From Prauserella_A sp040645195 (lineage in GTDB: Bacteria > Actinomycetota > Actinomycetes > Mycobacteriales > Pseudonocardiaceae): 64,000 nt of DNA. Where the stretch lies: positions 62,001 through 126,000 of the forward strand of contig NZ_JBEYXW010000011.1 in assembly GCF_040645195.1 (NCBI RefSeq). The letters run 5' to 3'. The notes under the pieces are model-generated. The model did no database searches, was not told where the DNA came from, and worked only from the letters and a program-made list of their open reading frames with translations. This document shows positions 36,002-44,408 of the stretch, piece by piece. Every line of letters begins with the position of its first letter. Within the stretch, counting starts at the first letter, position 1. A program made the position numbers and the translations under genes.

Positions 36002-37134
36002 CGGTGCCGATGCTGTCGTACTGCACGAACGTGCATCCCGCCGAGGACCTTGACGGGATACTGCGCCAGCTCGACGCCTATGCCGTGCCGGTACGTGAGC
36101 GGCTGGGCGAGGACCGGCTGGGGGTCGGTCTTTGGCTGGCCGCCGACGTCGCCGCGGGGCTCGCGGCGGACCCGGCCGCACGGCGCGGGTTCGCCGCCGA
36201 GCTCGCCGCACGCGGCCTCGCTGTGGAGACGCTCAACGCCTTCCCGTACGGCGGCTTCCACGATGAGGTCGTCAAGCATTCGGTCTACGTTCCAACGTGG
36301 ACGGATCCCCGTCGGCTGCGGTACACCGTGGACTGCATCACCGTCCTCACCGACCTGCTGCCACCCGATGCCGGCTATGGCAGCATTTCGACGCTGCCAC
36401 TGGCCTGGCGCCAACCGTGGTCGTCCTCACACGACATCCGCGCGGCCATCGCGCTCGACGAGGTCACCCGCGTGCTGCGGTCGGCGCGCGCCCGCCACGA
36501 GCAGCCCATCAAGCTCGCGGTCGAGCCCGAACCCGGCTGCGTGCTGGACACCGTCGACGATGCCCTCGGCTGGCTGGCGGGCAGAGCCGACCCCGACTAC
36601 ATCGGACTGTGCCTGGACACCTGCCACCTCGCGGTGTCGTTCGCCGATCCGGCACAGACGGTGGAGCGGATACGCCGCGCCGGGTTGGATGTGGTCAAGG
36701 TTCAGGCCTCGGCGGCACTGCACGTCGAGCACCCCGGGACCGCTGAGGCCATGGCGGCGCTGCGGGAGTTCGCGGAACCGCGTTACCTGCACCAGGTACG
36801 CGAGCGGTCGGCTGCCGGAGAGGTGCTCGCTGCCGACGACCTACTGGAGGCCATGGGGGAGCTGCCCGCGACCGGTCCGTGGCGGGTGCACTTCCACGTG
36901 CCGCTGCACGCGCAACCGGATGCGCCGCTCACCTCGACCACCGGGGTGCTCACGGCCGCGCTCGCCGCGCTGGCGGCACAGGGGCCGCTGCCTCACATCG
37001 AGGTGGAGACCTACACCTGGAACGTCCTGCCCGCGGGCGCACGGCAAGAGCTCGCGGCAGGCATCGCCGACGAGCTGCGGTGGGCGCTCGAAGCGATCGA
37101 GTCCGCCAGGCACGCGAAAGAGGTATCCGCATGA
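35998..37134 (+). CDS. eboE: EboE, xylose-isomerase-like metabolite traffic protein
   Basis: This is a 378-residue TIM barrel of the EboE type. It begins LSYCTNVHPAEDLDGILRQL, the hallmark EboE opening, and carries metal-site motifs in LAVEPEPGCV, LCLDTCHLAV and VKVQASAALH, and ends with HVPLH...VETYTWNVLP. In cyanobacteria Ebo proteins are needed for export of the scytonemin monomer to the periplasm; enzymatic activity is unproven. GTG 35998 overlaps the eboB stop, and its stop overlaps the phosphatase start. Confidence 0.87.
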   Translation: MTVPMLSYCTNVHPAEDLDGILRQLDAYAVPVRERLGEDRLGVGLWLAADVAAGLAADPAARRGFAAELAARGLAVETLNAFPYGGFHDEVVKHSVYVPTWTDPRRLRYTVDCITVLTDLLPPDAGYGSISTLPLAWRQPWSSSHDIRAAIALDEVTRVLRSARARHEQPIKLAVEPEPGCVLDTVDDALGWLAGRADPDYIGLCLDTCHLAVSFADPAQTVERIRRAGLDVVKVQASAALHVEHPGTAEAMAALREFAEPRYLHQVRERSAAGEVLAADDLLEAMGELPATGPWRVHFHVPLHAQPDAPLTSTTGVLTAALAALAAQGPLPHIEVETYTWNVLPAGARQELAAGIADELRWALEAIESARHAKEVSA

Positions 37135-38531
37135 AGAAGCTCATCCTGATCGATGTCGTGGGTATGACGCCTGCGCTGCTGCGTCACATGCCGAACCTGA
37201 CCGCGCTCGCTACCCGGGGCTGGCAGGCGGAGCTGGGCACGGTGCTGCCCGCGGTGACGTGCAGTGCACAGTCGACATTCCTCACCGGACGGATGCCTGC
37301 GGAGCACGGCATCGTCGGCAACGGCTGGTACTTCCGCGACCTCGGCGAGGTTTTCCTGTGGCGCCAGCACAACAAGCTCGTGCTGGGCGACAAGGTGTGG
37401 GAGACGGCGCGGGCAGCAGTGCCGGGGTACACCGCGGCCAACGTCTGCTGGTGGTACGCGATGGGCGCCACCACCGACGTCACGGTGACGCCGCGACCCA
37501 TCTACCACGCCGATGGCCGCAAGTCACCGGACTGCTACGTGCGCCCTCCGCAGCTGCACGACGCTCTCACTGCCGAGCTGGGTGCCTTCCCTCTGTTCCA
37601 GTACTGGGGGCCGACCGCGTCCATTACCTCCACCCGCTGGATCGTCGGTGCGGCACGGCGAATCCTGCGCACCGACTCGCCTGACCTGTTGCTGGTCTAC
37701 ATTCCGCATCTGGACTACGACCTGCAGCGTTTCGGTCCCGGCGCGCCGCAGGCGGCGGCAGCGGCACGTGCCGTGGACGCCGAGCTCGCCCCGCTACTGG
37801 CTGATGCCGCGCGGGACGGTGCCGCGGTGGTGGCGCTGTCCGAGTACGGCATCACCGCGGTGGACACCCCGGTGGACATCAACCGGCTGCTGCGCAGGGA
37901 AGGCCTGCTCGATGTGTACACACAGGACGGAATGGAGTACCTCGATCCGTGGACGTCGCGAGCGTTCGCGGTGGCCGACCACCAGGTAGCGCATGTGTAC
38001 GTGGCCGACGAGCAGGACTTGCCCAGGGTGCGTGACGTGCTGAGCGCGCTGCCCGGCGTCGACGAGGTGCTCGACCGGGAGGCACAGGCACGGTACGGCA
38101 TCGACCACGAACGGGCAGGCGAGCTCGTGGTCGTGGCCGAGCCGGATGCCTGGTTCACCTACTACTACTGGTTCGACGATGCGCACGCTCCGGATTTCGC
38201 CAGGGGAGTGGATATCCACCGCAAGCCCGGCTACGACCCCGCCGAGTTGTTCTTCGATCCGGACGACCGGCTGGTGAAGGCGAAGGCGGGGCTGAACCTG
38301 GTGCGCAAGAAGGTGGGCCTGCGCTATGCGATGAACGTGGTGCCCACCGACCCGCGGTTCGTCCGCGGCTCGCACGGCAGGCTGCCCTCGGCCAAGGCCG
38401 AGGGGCCTGTCCTCGTGTGCTCCGAAGCGACCGTTCCGTCCACTGTGGAATCGACTGGCCGGGTGGAGGCCACCGCAGTGCGTGACCTCCTGCTGCAACT
38501 GCAAGGAATCCGAGAGGGAGCATACCGATGA
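37131..38531 (+). CDS. Alkaline-phosphatase-superfamily phosphodiesterase (EboF-like)
   Basis: This nucleotide pyrophosphatase/phosphodiesterase-type enzyme has 466 residues. The metal-binding Asp near the start (LIDVVGM), the nucleophile region AVTCSAQSTFLTGRMPAEHGIVGN, LVYIPHLDYDLQRFG and late His ligands (ADHQVAHVYV) are present. It would hydrolyse a phosphodiester or phosphomonoester intermediate. Ebo clusters often carry such an enzyme. It overlaps eboE and the following isomerase by four bases each. Confidence 0.85.
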   Translation: MKKLILIDVVGMTPALLRHMPNLTALATRGWQAELGTVLPAVTCSAQSTFLTGRMPAEHGIVGNGWYFRDLGEVFLWRQHNKLVLGDKVWETARAAVPGYTAANVCWWYAMGATTDVTVTPRPIYHADGRKSPDCYVRPPQLHDALTAELGAFPLFQYWGPTASITSTRWIVGAARRILRTDSPDLLLVYIPHLDYDLQRFGPGAPQAAAAARAVDAELAPLLADAARDGAAVVALSEYGITAVDTPVDINRLLRREGLLDVYTQDGMEYLDPWTSRAFAVADHQVAHVYVADEQDLPRVRDVLSALPGVDEVLDREAQARYGIDHERAGELVVVAEPDAWFTYYYWFDDAHAPDFARGVDIHRKPGYDPAELFFDPDDRLVKAKAGLNLVRKKVGLRYAMNVVPTDPRFVRGSHGRLPSAKAEGPVLVCSEATVPSTVESTGRVEATAVRDLLLQLQGIREGAYR

Positions 38532-39535
38532 GCCGACCGGTTACGTTGTTCACCGGCCAGTGGGCCGACCTTCCCTTCGAGGAGGTGTGCAGGCTGGCCT
38601 CCGAATGGGGTTATGACGGGCTGGAGATCGCCTGTTCCGGCGATCACTTCGAAGTGGACCGTGCGCTGGCCGAGGACGACTATGTCGAGGGCAGGCGCAA
38701 GTTGCTGGAGTCCTACGGCCTGAAGGTGTGGGCGATCTCCAACCATCTGGTCGGTCAGGCCGTGTGCGACGACCCGATCGACGAGCGGCACCGCAACATC
38801 CTGCCTGCCCGGATCTGGGGCGACGGCGAGCCGGAGGGTGTGCGGCAGCGGGCCGCCGCGGAGCTGGCCGACACCGCGCGTGCTGCCGCGAAGTTCGGTG
38901 TGGACACCGTCATCGGATTCACCGGGTCGAAGATCTGGAAGTACGTTGCGATGTTCCCGCCCGTGCCGCAGGAGACCATCGACGACGGCTACGCCGACTT
39001 CGCCCACCGCTGGAACCCGATTCTGGACGTGTTCGACGAGGTCGGTGTGCGCTTCGCCCACGAGGTGCACCCGAGTGAGATCGCCTACGACTACTGGACG
39101 ACCCAGCGGACGCTGGCGGCGGTGAACCACCGTCCCGCCTTCGGGCTCAACTGGGACCCCTCGCACTTCGTGTGGCAGGACCTCGATCCGGTGGGCTTCA
39201 TCCTCGATTTCGCCGACCGCATTTACCACGTCGACTGCAAGGACACCAAGAAGCGGTTCGATGGCCGCAACGGCAGGCTCGGCTCGCACCTGCCGTGGGC
39301 GGACCCGCGTCGCGGCTGGGACTTCGTTTCGACCGGCCACGGTGACGTGGACTGGGAGAGCGCGTTCCGCGCCCTCAACTCGATCGGCTACACCGGGCCG
39401 ATCTCGGTGGAGTGGGAGGACGCCGGTATGGATCGTCTCCGCGGCGCCGCCGAGGCCGTGCAGTTCATTCGCAATCTCAACTTCGACAAGCCCGCGGCCG
39501 CCTTCGACGCCGCGTTCAGTACCGAAGGGAAATGA
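38528..39535 (+). CDS. Cytosolic TIM-barrel sugar isomerase/epimerase
   Basis: This 335-residue AP-endonuclease-2-type barrel has no signal peptide. Metal-ligand regions are FAHEVHPSEIAYD, NWDPSHFVWQ, YHVDCKDTK and VEWEDAGMD. It resembles sugar isomerases linked to Gfo/Idh/MocA genes that handle keto-sugars or inositols. The ATG overlaps the phosphodiesterase stop. The following Tat-exported isomerase gene starts three bases after its stop, so the two may act on opposite sides of the membrane. Confidence 0.88.
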   Translation: MSRPVTLFTGQWADLPFEEVCRLASEWGYDGLEIACSGDHFEVDRALAEDDYVEGRRKLLESYGLKVWAISNHLVGQAVCDDPIDERHRNILPARIWGDGEPEGVRQRAAAELADTARAAAKFGVDTVIGFTGSKIWKYVAMFPPVPQETIDDGYADFAHRWNPILDVFDEVGVRFAHEVHPSEIAYDYWTTQRTLAAVNHRPAFGLNWDPSHFVWQDLDPVGFILDFADRIYHVDCKDTKKRFDGRNGRLGSHLPWADPRRGWDFVSTGHGDVDWESAFRALNSIGYTGPISVEWEDAGMDRLRGAAEAVQFIRNLNFDKPAAAFDAAFSTEGK

Positions 39536-39537
39536 CA

Positions 39538-40407
39538 ATGAGCGAAACACCGGAGTCTCGCCTGTCCCGTCGAGTCATGTTGCGCACCGCGGCCGGTGCG
39601 GCCATGGCCGTCGGCGTTGCCGGTGCACTGCCGGCCACTGCCGCGGCGGGTGGGGGACACGGGGGACGGCGCCTGCCGAAGGAGCGCATCGCCGTTCAGC
39701 TCTACACGCTGCGCAACGCGCTGCAGGCGGATCTCGCCGGCACGCTGGAGGCGATCGCCGACATCGGCTACCGCAACGTCGAGCTGGCCGGGACCTACGG
39801 CCGCTCGGCCACCGAGTTCCGCGGGCTGCTCGACAAGTACCGGCTGCGGGCCGTCTCCGCACACGTCGGGTTCGACGGTGCCGACGTGGACCAGCTGATC
39901 GCCGACGCGAAAATCCTCGGTTACCACCTGGCCGACTGCGCCTACGCCAACTACGGCACCATCGCCGACTGGACGGCGTTCGCGCAGCGGCTGGAGGCGG
40001 CGGGCGAGGCGTTCCGGAAGGCTGGCATCGCCTACGGCTACCACAACCACGCGCACGAGTTCCAGGCTATCGACGGCGTCCGGCCGTTCGATGTCATCGC
40101 GCGCCACACGACGCGCCGCAATATCCACTTCGAGTACGACCTGTACTGGCTCGTCGCCGGTGGGGTCGATCCGGTACGCGAGTTCCGCCGGCATGCCGGG
40201 CGCGTCAGGCAGTTCCACGTCAAGGACCGGGGTGCCGACGGCGGTTTCGCGGACCTCGGCACCGGCACCATCGATTTCGCCGAGATCTTCCGCAAGACCT
40301 GGTCCGGTGGCAGCGTCAAGCACTACATCGTCGAGCACGACCAGCCCACCGACCCGCTCAAGACCGCCGAGGTCGGCTACGACTACCTCGTGGGCCTGCG
40401 GTTCTGA
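39538..40407 (+). CDS. Tat-exported TIM-barrel sugar isomerase/epimerase
   Basis: This is a 289-residue paralogue of the 12741 protein: a twin-arginine signal (RLSRRVMLRTAAGAAMAVGVAGAL) followed by an AP-endonuclease-2-type barrel with YHNHAHEF, FEYDLYWL, FHVKDRG and VEHDQPTDP. Export as a folded metalloenzyme is predicted. ATG 39538 has AAGGGA upstream; an ATG six bases earlier is in frame. It is the last gene of the long co-directional run and ends 25 bases inside the convergent gene at 40383. Confidence 0.87.
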   Translation: MSETPESRLSRRVMLRTAAGAAMAVGVAGALPATAAAGGGHGGRRLPKERIAVQLYTLRNALQADLAGTLEAIADIGYRNVELAGTYGRSATEFRGLLDKYRLRAVSAHVGFDGADVDQLIADAKILGYHLADCAYANYGTIADWTAFAQRLEAAGEAFRKAGIAYGYHNHAHEFQAIDGVRPFDVIARHTTRRNIHFEYDLYWLVAGGVDPVREFRRHAGRVRQFHVKDRGADGGFADLGTGTIDFAEIFRKTWSGGSVKHYIVEHDQPTDPLKTAEVGYDYLVGLRF

Positions 40408-41282
40408 GTTTCGGCCAGTAGCTGGATGGCGCCGACGGTCGCGTATCCGCGCCATTCCAGCGCCGCCGCCGGTGAGTAACTGACGAAGCCGACCTGCCAG
40501 CCGCCGTCGTCCTGCTGCTCACCGGCCAGGCGGCGCAGTTCGGCCTCGATCACCTCCCGCGAGAACAGCGTGCGCGCCGGTCCGCCGGGCAGCGGCGCGA
40601 AGTCCAGCGGGCGCATCACCTCGTCCTCGGCGCCGCCCGCGACGTGCACGATCCCGTCGGCGGGAACGAAGCGGCGCACGCTGTCGAGCAGGGCCGCCGC
40701 CTCGGGATAGCGCGTGTGTGCGGCGTCGAGGAACCGCGTCGCGAAGGCCAGCACCAGCGCGTGCGGTTGCCCGTCCAGTGCGCCGATGGCGGACAGGCAG
40801 TACTCGGCCGCGCGGTCCAGCCAGGGGTGGCCGGCCACGGCGGGGTCGTGGGCGGCGACCCGCAGCGCGTTCGCCACGCAGATCGCTGTGATCTGCAGTG
40901 ACGACACGCCGGGTTCGGCCTGCACCCAGAACGGCGCGCACCCGGCTGGGTCGGCGATCGGCAGTGCAAACGGCAGGCCCCCGTCGGGCAGGGTCACCGA
41001 CGCAAGCCAGTCACACAGGGCGGCGGCGTGCGGATGGGTCACCGGCGCGAGGTCGGCGAACACCTCGAACGCATGCAGGGCGGCGCCGGGCTGGCTCTCG
41101 GCGCAACGCAGGTCGGGCTCGAGGCCATGGCCGTACCCGCCGTCGCGGTTGCGGTAGGCCGTCAGCGCGCCGAGCGTGGCTTCGGGGTCGCCGTTGCCGA
41201 GGCTGAGCTGGAGCCGGTGCTGGTCGAGGATACGGCCGTGGGTGGCAAGGAACGCCGCGGCGGCGGACAGATCAACGGACAT
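40383..41282 (-). CDS. Alpha/alpha-barrel (terpene cyclase/prenyltransferase-like) hypothetical protein
   Basis: This 299-residue protein has the helical repeat pattern of the squalene cyclase/prenyltransferase beta-subunit superfamily (AYRNRDGGYGHGLEPDLR, LPDGGLPFALP, QDDGGWQVGF with QW-like repeats). Catalytic function is not evident, and many actinobacterial members are uncharacterised. The ATG at 41282 is five bases after the stop of the next upstream gene (41288), so they form an operon. It overlaps the 39538 gene tail-to-tail by 25 bases. Confidence 0.75.
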   Translation of the reverse strand: MSVDLSAAAAFLATHGRILDQHRLQLSLGNGDPEATLGALTAYRNRDGGYGHGLEPDLRCAESQPGAALHAFEVFADLAPVTHPHAAALCDWLASVTLPDGGLPFALPIADPAGCAPFWVQAEPGVSSLQITAICVANALRVAAHDPAVAGHPWLDRAAEYCLSAIGALDGQPHALVLAFATRFLDAAHTRYPEAAALLDSVRRFVPADGIVHVAGGAEDEVMRPLDFAPLPGGPARTLFSREVIEAELRRLAGEQQDDGGWQVGFVSYSPAAALEWRGYATVGAIQLLAETQNRRPTR

Positions 41283-41287
41283 GCCCC

Positions 41288-41740
41288 TTATCGTTCCTCG
41301 CCGGTTCCCGGCCCGTCTTGAACGGATCGGACGACCAGCCTGGTGCGCAGTGATTGGGCGAACTCGCGGGGCTGGTCGACGGCGACGGTGAAATCGTGGT
41401 GCCGGAAGCCGAGCGGTTCGTGGCCGTGCACCGGCGTGCGGAAGCTGATGCACACGTGCTCATCGTCGGCGGTCACACGTGTGACGTTGGACAGTGGCGT
41501 CTCGAACCACCACGGGCCGTAACGCACTTCGAGGCAGTCGTGTGCGACCCACACGCGGGAGTTGCCGCGATACACGCCCAGTAGCGGAAGAACGGCATGC
41601 ATTCGACTGCTGATCGTGAAGCCGGACGCCAGCACACCCTCGTGCGTGGGCAGATGCCCTTCGGCCACGCGCCGCGGATCGCCGACCGTGCAGGCCTCTT
41701 TCCGGAGCTGCGCGGCGAAACGACGATTGTGCGAGGTCAC
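41288..41740 (-). CDS. Conserved hypothetical protein
   Basis: This is a 150-residue soluble protein with no recognised family. The central part (GVYRGNSRVWVAHDCLEVRYGPWWFETPLSNVTRV) is beta-rich with an alternating pattern like a PH-like domain, and the C-terminus is polar. The true start may be internal, near residue 37-48, where the structured part begins. It is coupled to the 40383 gene and lies 39 bases after the STAS-domain gene. Confidence 0.6.
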   Translation of the reverse strand: MTSHNRRFAAQLRKEACTVGDPRRVAEGHLPTHEGVLASGFTISSRMHAVLPLLGVYRGNSRVWVAHDCLEVRYGPWWFETPLSNVTRVTADDEHVCISFRTPVHGHEPLGFRHHDFTVAVDQPREFAQSLRTRLVVRSVQDGPGTGEER

Positions 41741-41779
41741 CAGATCCGTGTACCCGCTGTGGTCGCGCCTATTCCCCGG

Positions 41780-42208
41780 TCAGGGCACGTGCGCGAGCGC
41801 GGCTTCCAGCGTCGGATGCAGCTGCAACGTGGTGTTCAGCCCGACCGCCTCGACGGGGCGCCGGATGGCGCGCTGAGCGGCGACGATGCGCAGCGGCGTA
41901 CCCCGTTCACTGGCCGCTTCGTGCGTCTCGACCAGCAGCGCCAGGCCACACGAGCCGAGGAACAGGACGCCCGAGAGATCCACGACGAGCGGATGGGGCG
42001 GGTCCACCGAGCCGAGAACGTCGAGCAGGTGCCGCTCCAGCAACGGTCCGGTGCTGAGGTCGATCTCGCCCTGCACACGCACCACCAGGCTCTGCCCGTG
42101 GGGCTCGTCGGTGATGTCCAGCAGCGGGCTGAACGGTGGAAGCTCCGGCACGTCACCTCCAGCGGTGTACACAGCGAAGCCGCTGGCTGTTCGACCGCCT
42201 GACGCCAC
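41780..42208 (-). CDS. STAS-domain anti-sigma factor antagonist (RsbV/SpoIIAA-like)
   Basis: This is a small regulatory protein of 142 residues. The STAS fold is clear: VVRVQGEIDLSTGPLLERHLL, VVDLSGVLFLGSCGLALLVETH; the Ser in LGSCG is at the position phosphorylated by RsbW-type kinases. It would bind an anti-sigma kinase when dephosphorylated. An RsbW-like HATPase gene lies about 2.2 kb upstream on the same strand and is a possible partner. GTG start. Confidence 0.88.
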   Translation of the reverse strand: MASGGRTASGFAVYTAGGDVPELPPFSPLLDITDEPHGQSLVVRVQGEIDLSTGPLLERHLLDVLGSVDPPHPLVVDLSGVLFLGSCGLALLVETHEAASERGTPLRIVAAQRAIRRPVEAVGLNTTLQLHPTLEAALAHVP

Positions 42209-42255
42209 GAGCCTAACGGCTCATTTGCCCAGCCCCAATAGGCGAAGCCCGCTTC

Positions 42256-42396
42256 GGCGAGTCGCCCGTTACACGCGCGAGTCCCCCGCTCCCGCACGCG
42301 AGTCCCCCGCTGGGGCGCGCGAGTCCCCCGTTCCGGTCTGCGAGTCCCCCGCTGGGGCGCGCGAGTTGCCCGCTCGGGCACCCGAGTTGCCGGGTG
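42256..42396. repeat. 21-bp tandem repeat array, copy B
   Basis: Units start at 42256 (20 bp), 42276, 42297, 42318, 42339 and 42360, with a partial unit from 42381. They share the core GCGAGTCCCCCGCTC or GAGTTGCCCG with array A at 17621 and run in the same direction. The array fills most of the 305-bp gap between the STAS gene and the PPOX-type gene, next to one arm of a 28-bp inverted repeat. Read on the other strand it would encode heptapeptides of GLARPSG type, but I see no convincing gene. Confidence 0.9.
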
Positions 42397-42412
42397 GAGA
42401 CTCTGTAGCAGT

Positions 42413-42440
42413 CAGTACTCCAGCTGTAGATCGTGATCAC
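42413..42440 (-). repeat. 28-bp inverted repeat, left arm
   Basis: The reverse strand reads GTGATCACGATCTACAGCTG followed by GAGTACTG. The same 28 bases with one mismatch (A to G) occur on the + strand at 43123-43150. The pair flanks the PPOX-type gene at 42514. It lies 16 bases from the end of 21-bp array B. Confidence 0.85.
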
Positions 42441-42513
42441 ATGCGAACCAGCGCCAACAGCGCCTGTGCCGAACCTGTCCCGGCACAGGAAGTTGCTGGC
42501 GTCAGACCTGGCG

Positions 42514-42909
42514 TCAGACAGAGAAGCCTGAGATCCTCTGCGGAGTCACCCGGACGACCAGCCGGAGGACATCGTCCGACTCGGCGGGCGGGTCCTCGCC
42601 GAGGTACTTCTGCGAGAGCTTGCGCGGAAGAGACTGCTCCCGGTCCTCGATCAGTTCGACGGTGCCGCGGATGTCCACGGAGTGGTAGGGGTTCTCGGTG
42701 TCGTAGACGGTGAGGCTGACCCGTGGGTCCCGGGTAAGGTTTCGGGCCTTCCGTCGCCCGGCCGTGGTGGAGAACAGCACCGCGTCTCCGTCCCTTGCTA
42801 TCCAGACCACCGAGGTCTGTGGCCCGCCGTCCCGGTTCAGCGTCGCGACGGTGGCGAAGTTCCTCCCGTCCAGAAGCTTGCGCGTCTCCTCGTTAAACGT
42901 CACCGACAC
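42514..42909 (-). CDS. PPOX-class F420-dependent oxidoreductase-like protein
   Basis: This is a split-barrel flavin/deazaflavin-binding protein of 131 residues. Motifs are typical: FATVATLNRDGGPQTSVVWIARDGDAVLFST, TAGRRKARNLTRDPRVSLTVYD and VDIRGTVELI. It probably binds F420 or FMN and reduces an unknown substrate. GTG 42909 is chosen because it has GAAGGG upstream and coincides with the start of the fold. The gene is flanked by the two arms of a 28-bp inverted repeat. Confidence 0.85.
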   Translation of the reverse strand: MSVTFNEETRKLLDGRNFATVATLNRDGGPQTSVVWIARDGDAVLFSTTAGRRKARNLTRDPRVSLTVYDTENPYHSVDIRGTVELIEDREQSLPRKLSQKYLGEDPPAESDDVLRLVVRVTPQRISGFSV

Positions 42910-43122
42910 GGCCTCACCCTTCTGACCAGCAATCCGTATGTTCACTGGTTCCGTACAACGGATACGAGGGCTGAGTTCTTCCCGATGCGCGCGCCTGTTC
43001 ATCACCCTCGCCGCCCAGTACGTTCACGACGCGGCCCACCGGCTGCGCTGATGCCACTGGCAGCGCCGCCACCAGGCCCGATCCCAAGCAAGCCACTGCC
43101 ACCGCCATGCCACAGCCCAAGG

Positions 43123-43150
43123 GTGATCACGATCTACGGCTGGAGTACTG
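43123..43150 (+). repeat. 28-bp inverted repeat, right arm
   Basis: This is the + strand copy of the element at 42413-42440, 27 of 28 bases identical. It ends two bases before the stop of the glycosyltransferase gene at 43153. The remainder of 42910-43122 shows no gene. Confidence 0.85.
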
Positions 43151-43152
43151 CC

Positions 43153-44343
43153 CTAGCCGGTTTCCGTTCCGATGACCGGAGCCGGCATGGTCCGCTGGTA
43201 GACGCGGTAGGTGTCGTCGGCGATACGGTCCCACGAGTAACGGCAGCGGGCGCGGTCGCTGCCGGCGATGCCGTAGGCGTCCCGCAGCGCCGGGTCGGCG
43301 AGCAGCGTGCGGACCGCCGCGGCGACGGCATCCGGTCGCTTCGGCGGCACCAGCGTGCCGGTGACGCCGTCCACCACCGCATCGGTCAGCCCGCCGACCG
43401 CGGCGGCCACCACCGGCACCCCGCACGCCATGGCTTCGAGTGGCACCAGACCGGACGGCTCGTACCACGCAGTGCACACCACCGCGTCGGCCGAGCGGAG
43501 CAACGCCGGCATGTCCGCACGGCCGACCTGGCCCACCAGGCGTACCCGGTCGGCGACCCCGAGCCGGTCGGCGTAGCGCAGCAGCCTCCGCGCCTCCGCG
43601 TCCTCGGCCAGGCGCCCCGGCTCCGGGCCGCCCGCGACCACCAGCTCCGTCCCGGGCAGCGCCGGCAACGCCGCGATCGCGATGTCGAACCCCTTGCGCG
43701 GCACCAGCCTGCCCACCGCGGCGATCCGGTGGTGCGGCCCGCGTCGCGCCGGCTTGCCGCCGGGGGTGAACCGCTCGATGTCGACGCCACCCGGCACCAC
43801 CGACACCCGTGAACGCGCCACGCCCATCCGCACCAGCTCGAACACCTCGTCCGAGCACGTGGCCACCACCCGCGCAGCCTGGCGCCCGATGAGTCGCTCC
43901 AGCCGCATCCGCTCAGGAGGACCGGCGTCCTCGACGCTCTGCTGGCGCCGCTTCACCACACCCAGCGTGTGGAACGTCTGCACCACCGGAACGTCCAGTG
44001 CGCGTGCGGCGAGCACCGAGGCCAGGCCGGACATCCAGAAGTGCGCGTGTACGACGTCCGGACGACCCGTGCGCCACTGTCGTTCGAGAAACGTCGTGAA
44101 CTCGCCGAGATGCGGTGGAGGCTCCGCCGTCGACTGTCGCAATGGTCCAGCGGGAACGTGCACGACGCGATACCCAGCCGGGGCGCGTACCACCGCAGGC
44201 TGATCGGTGCCGTTCTGTCGCGTGTAGACGGTCACGTCATGCCCCGCACGAGCCAGTCCGGTGGAAAGTTCGGCGACGTGGACGTTCTGCCCGCCCAGCG
44301 GCGTCAGCGGGCTGGCGTTCTCCGAGACCATGGCGATCTTCAT
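43153..44343 (-). CDS. GT4-family glycosyltransferase
   Basis: This is a retaining GT-B glycosyltransferase of 396 residues. The N-terminal half begins MKIAMVSENASPLTPLGGQNVHV and contains DVVHAHFWMSG. The C-terminal half has the nucleotide-sugar site GRLVPRKGFDIAIAAL and the E-X7-E motif YEPSGLVPLEAMACG. This resembles actinobacterial enzymes making glycolipids or trehalose/mycothiol-type glycosides. ATG 44343 has GGGGGAGGG upstream. Acceptor unknown; neighbours are regulatory. Confidence 0.9.
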   Translation of the reverse strand: MKIAMVSENASPLTPLGGQNVHVAELSTGLARAGHDVTVYTRQNGTDQPAVVRAPAGYRVVHVPAGPLRQSTAEPPPHLGEFTTFLERQWRTGRPDVVHAHFWMSGLASVLAARALDVPVVQTFHTLGVVKRRQQSVEDAGPPERMRLERLIGRQAARVVATCSDEVFELVRMGVARSRVSVVPGGVDIERFTPGGKPARRGPHHRIAAVGRLVPRKGFDIAIAALPALPGTELVVAGGPEPGRLAEDAEARRLLRYADRLGVADRVRLVGQVGRADMPALLRSADAVVCTAWYEPSGLVPLEAMACGVPVVAAAVGGLTDAVVDGVTGTLVPPKRPDAVAAAVRTLLADPALRDAYGIAGSDRARCRYSWDRIADDTYRVYQRTMPAPVIGTETG

Positions 44344-44408
44344 GTTCCCTCCCCCGGCTGAAGTCGCAACAGACTTGCCCGCGAGTGTCGCCCGGTAAAC
44401 GCCGCGAG

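Noticed and set aside
42213..42440. Small minus-strand protein made of heptapeptide repeats (75 codons)
   Set aside because: It is formed by the 28-bp repeat arm plus 21-bp repeats; no ribosome binding site or globular part, so treated as repeat DNA.
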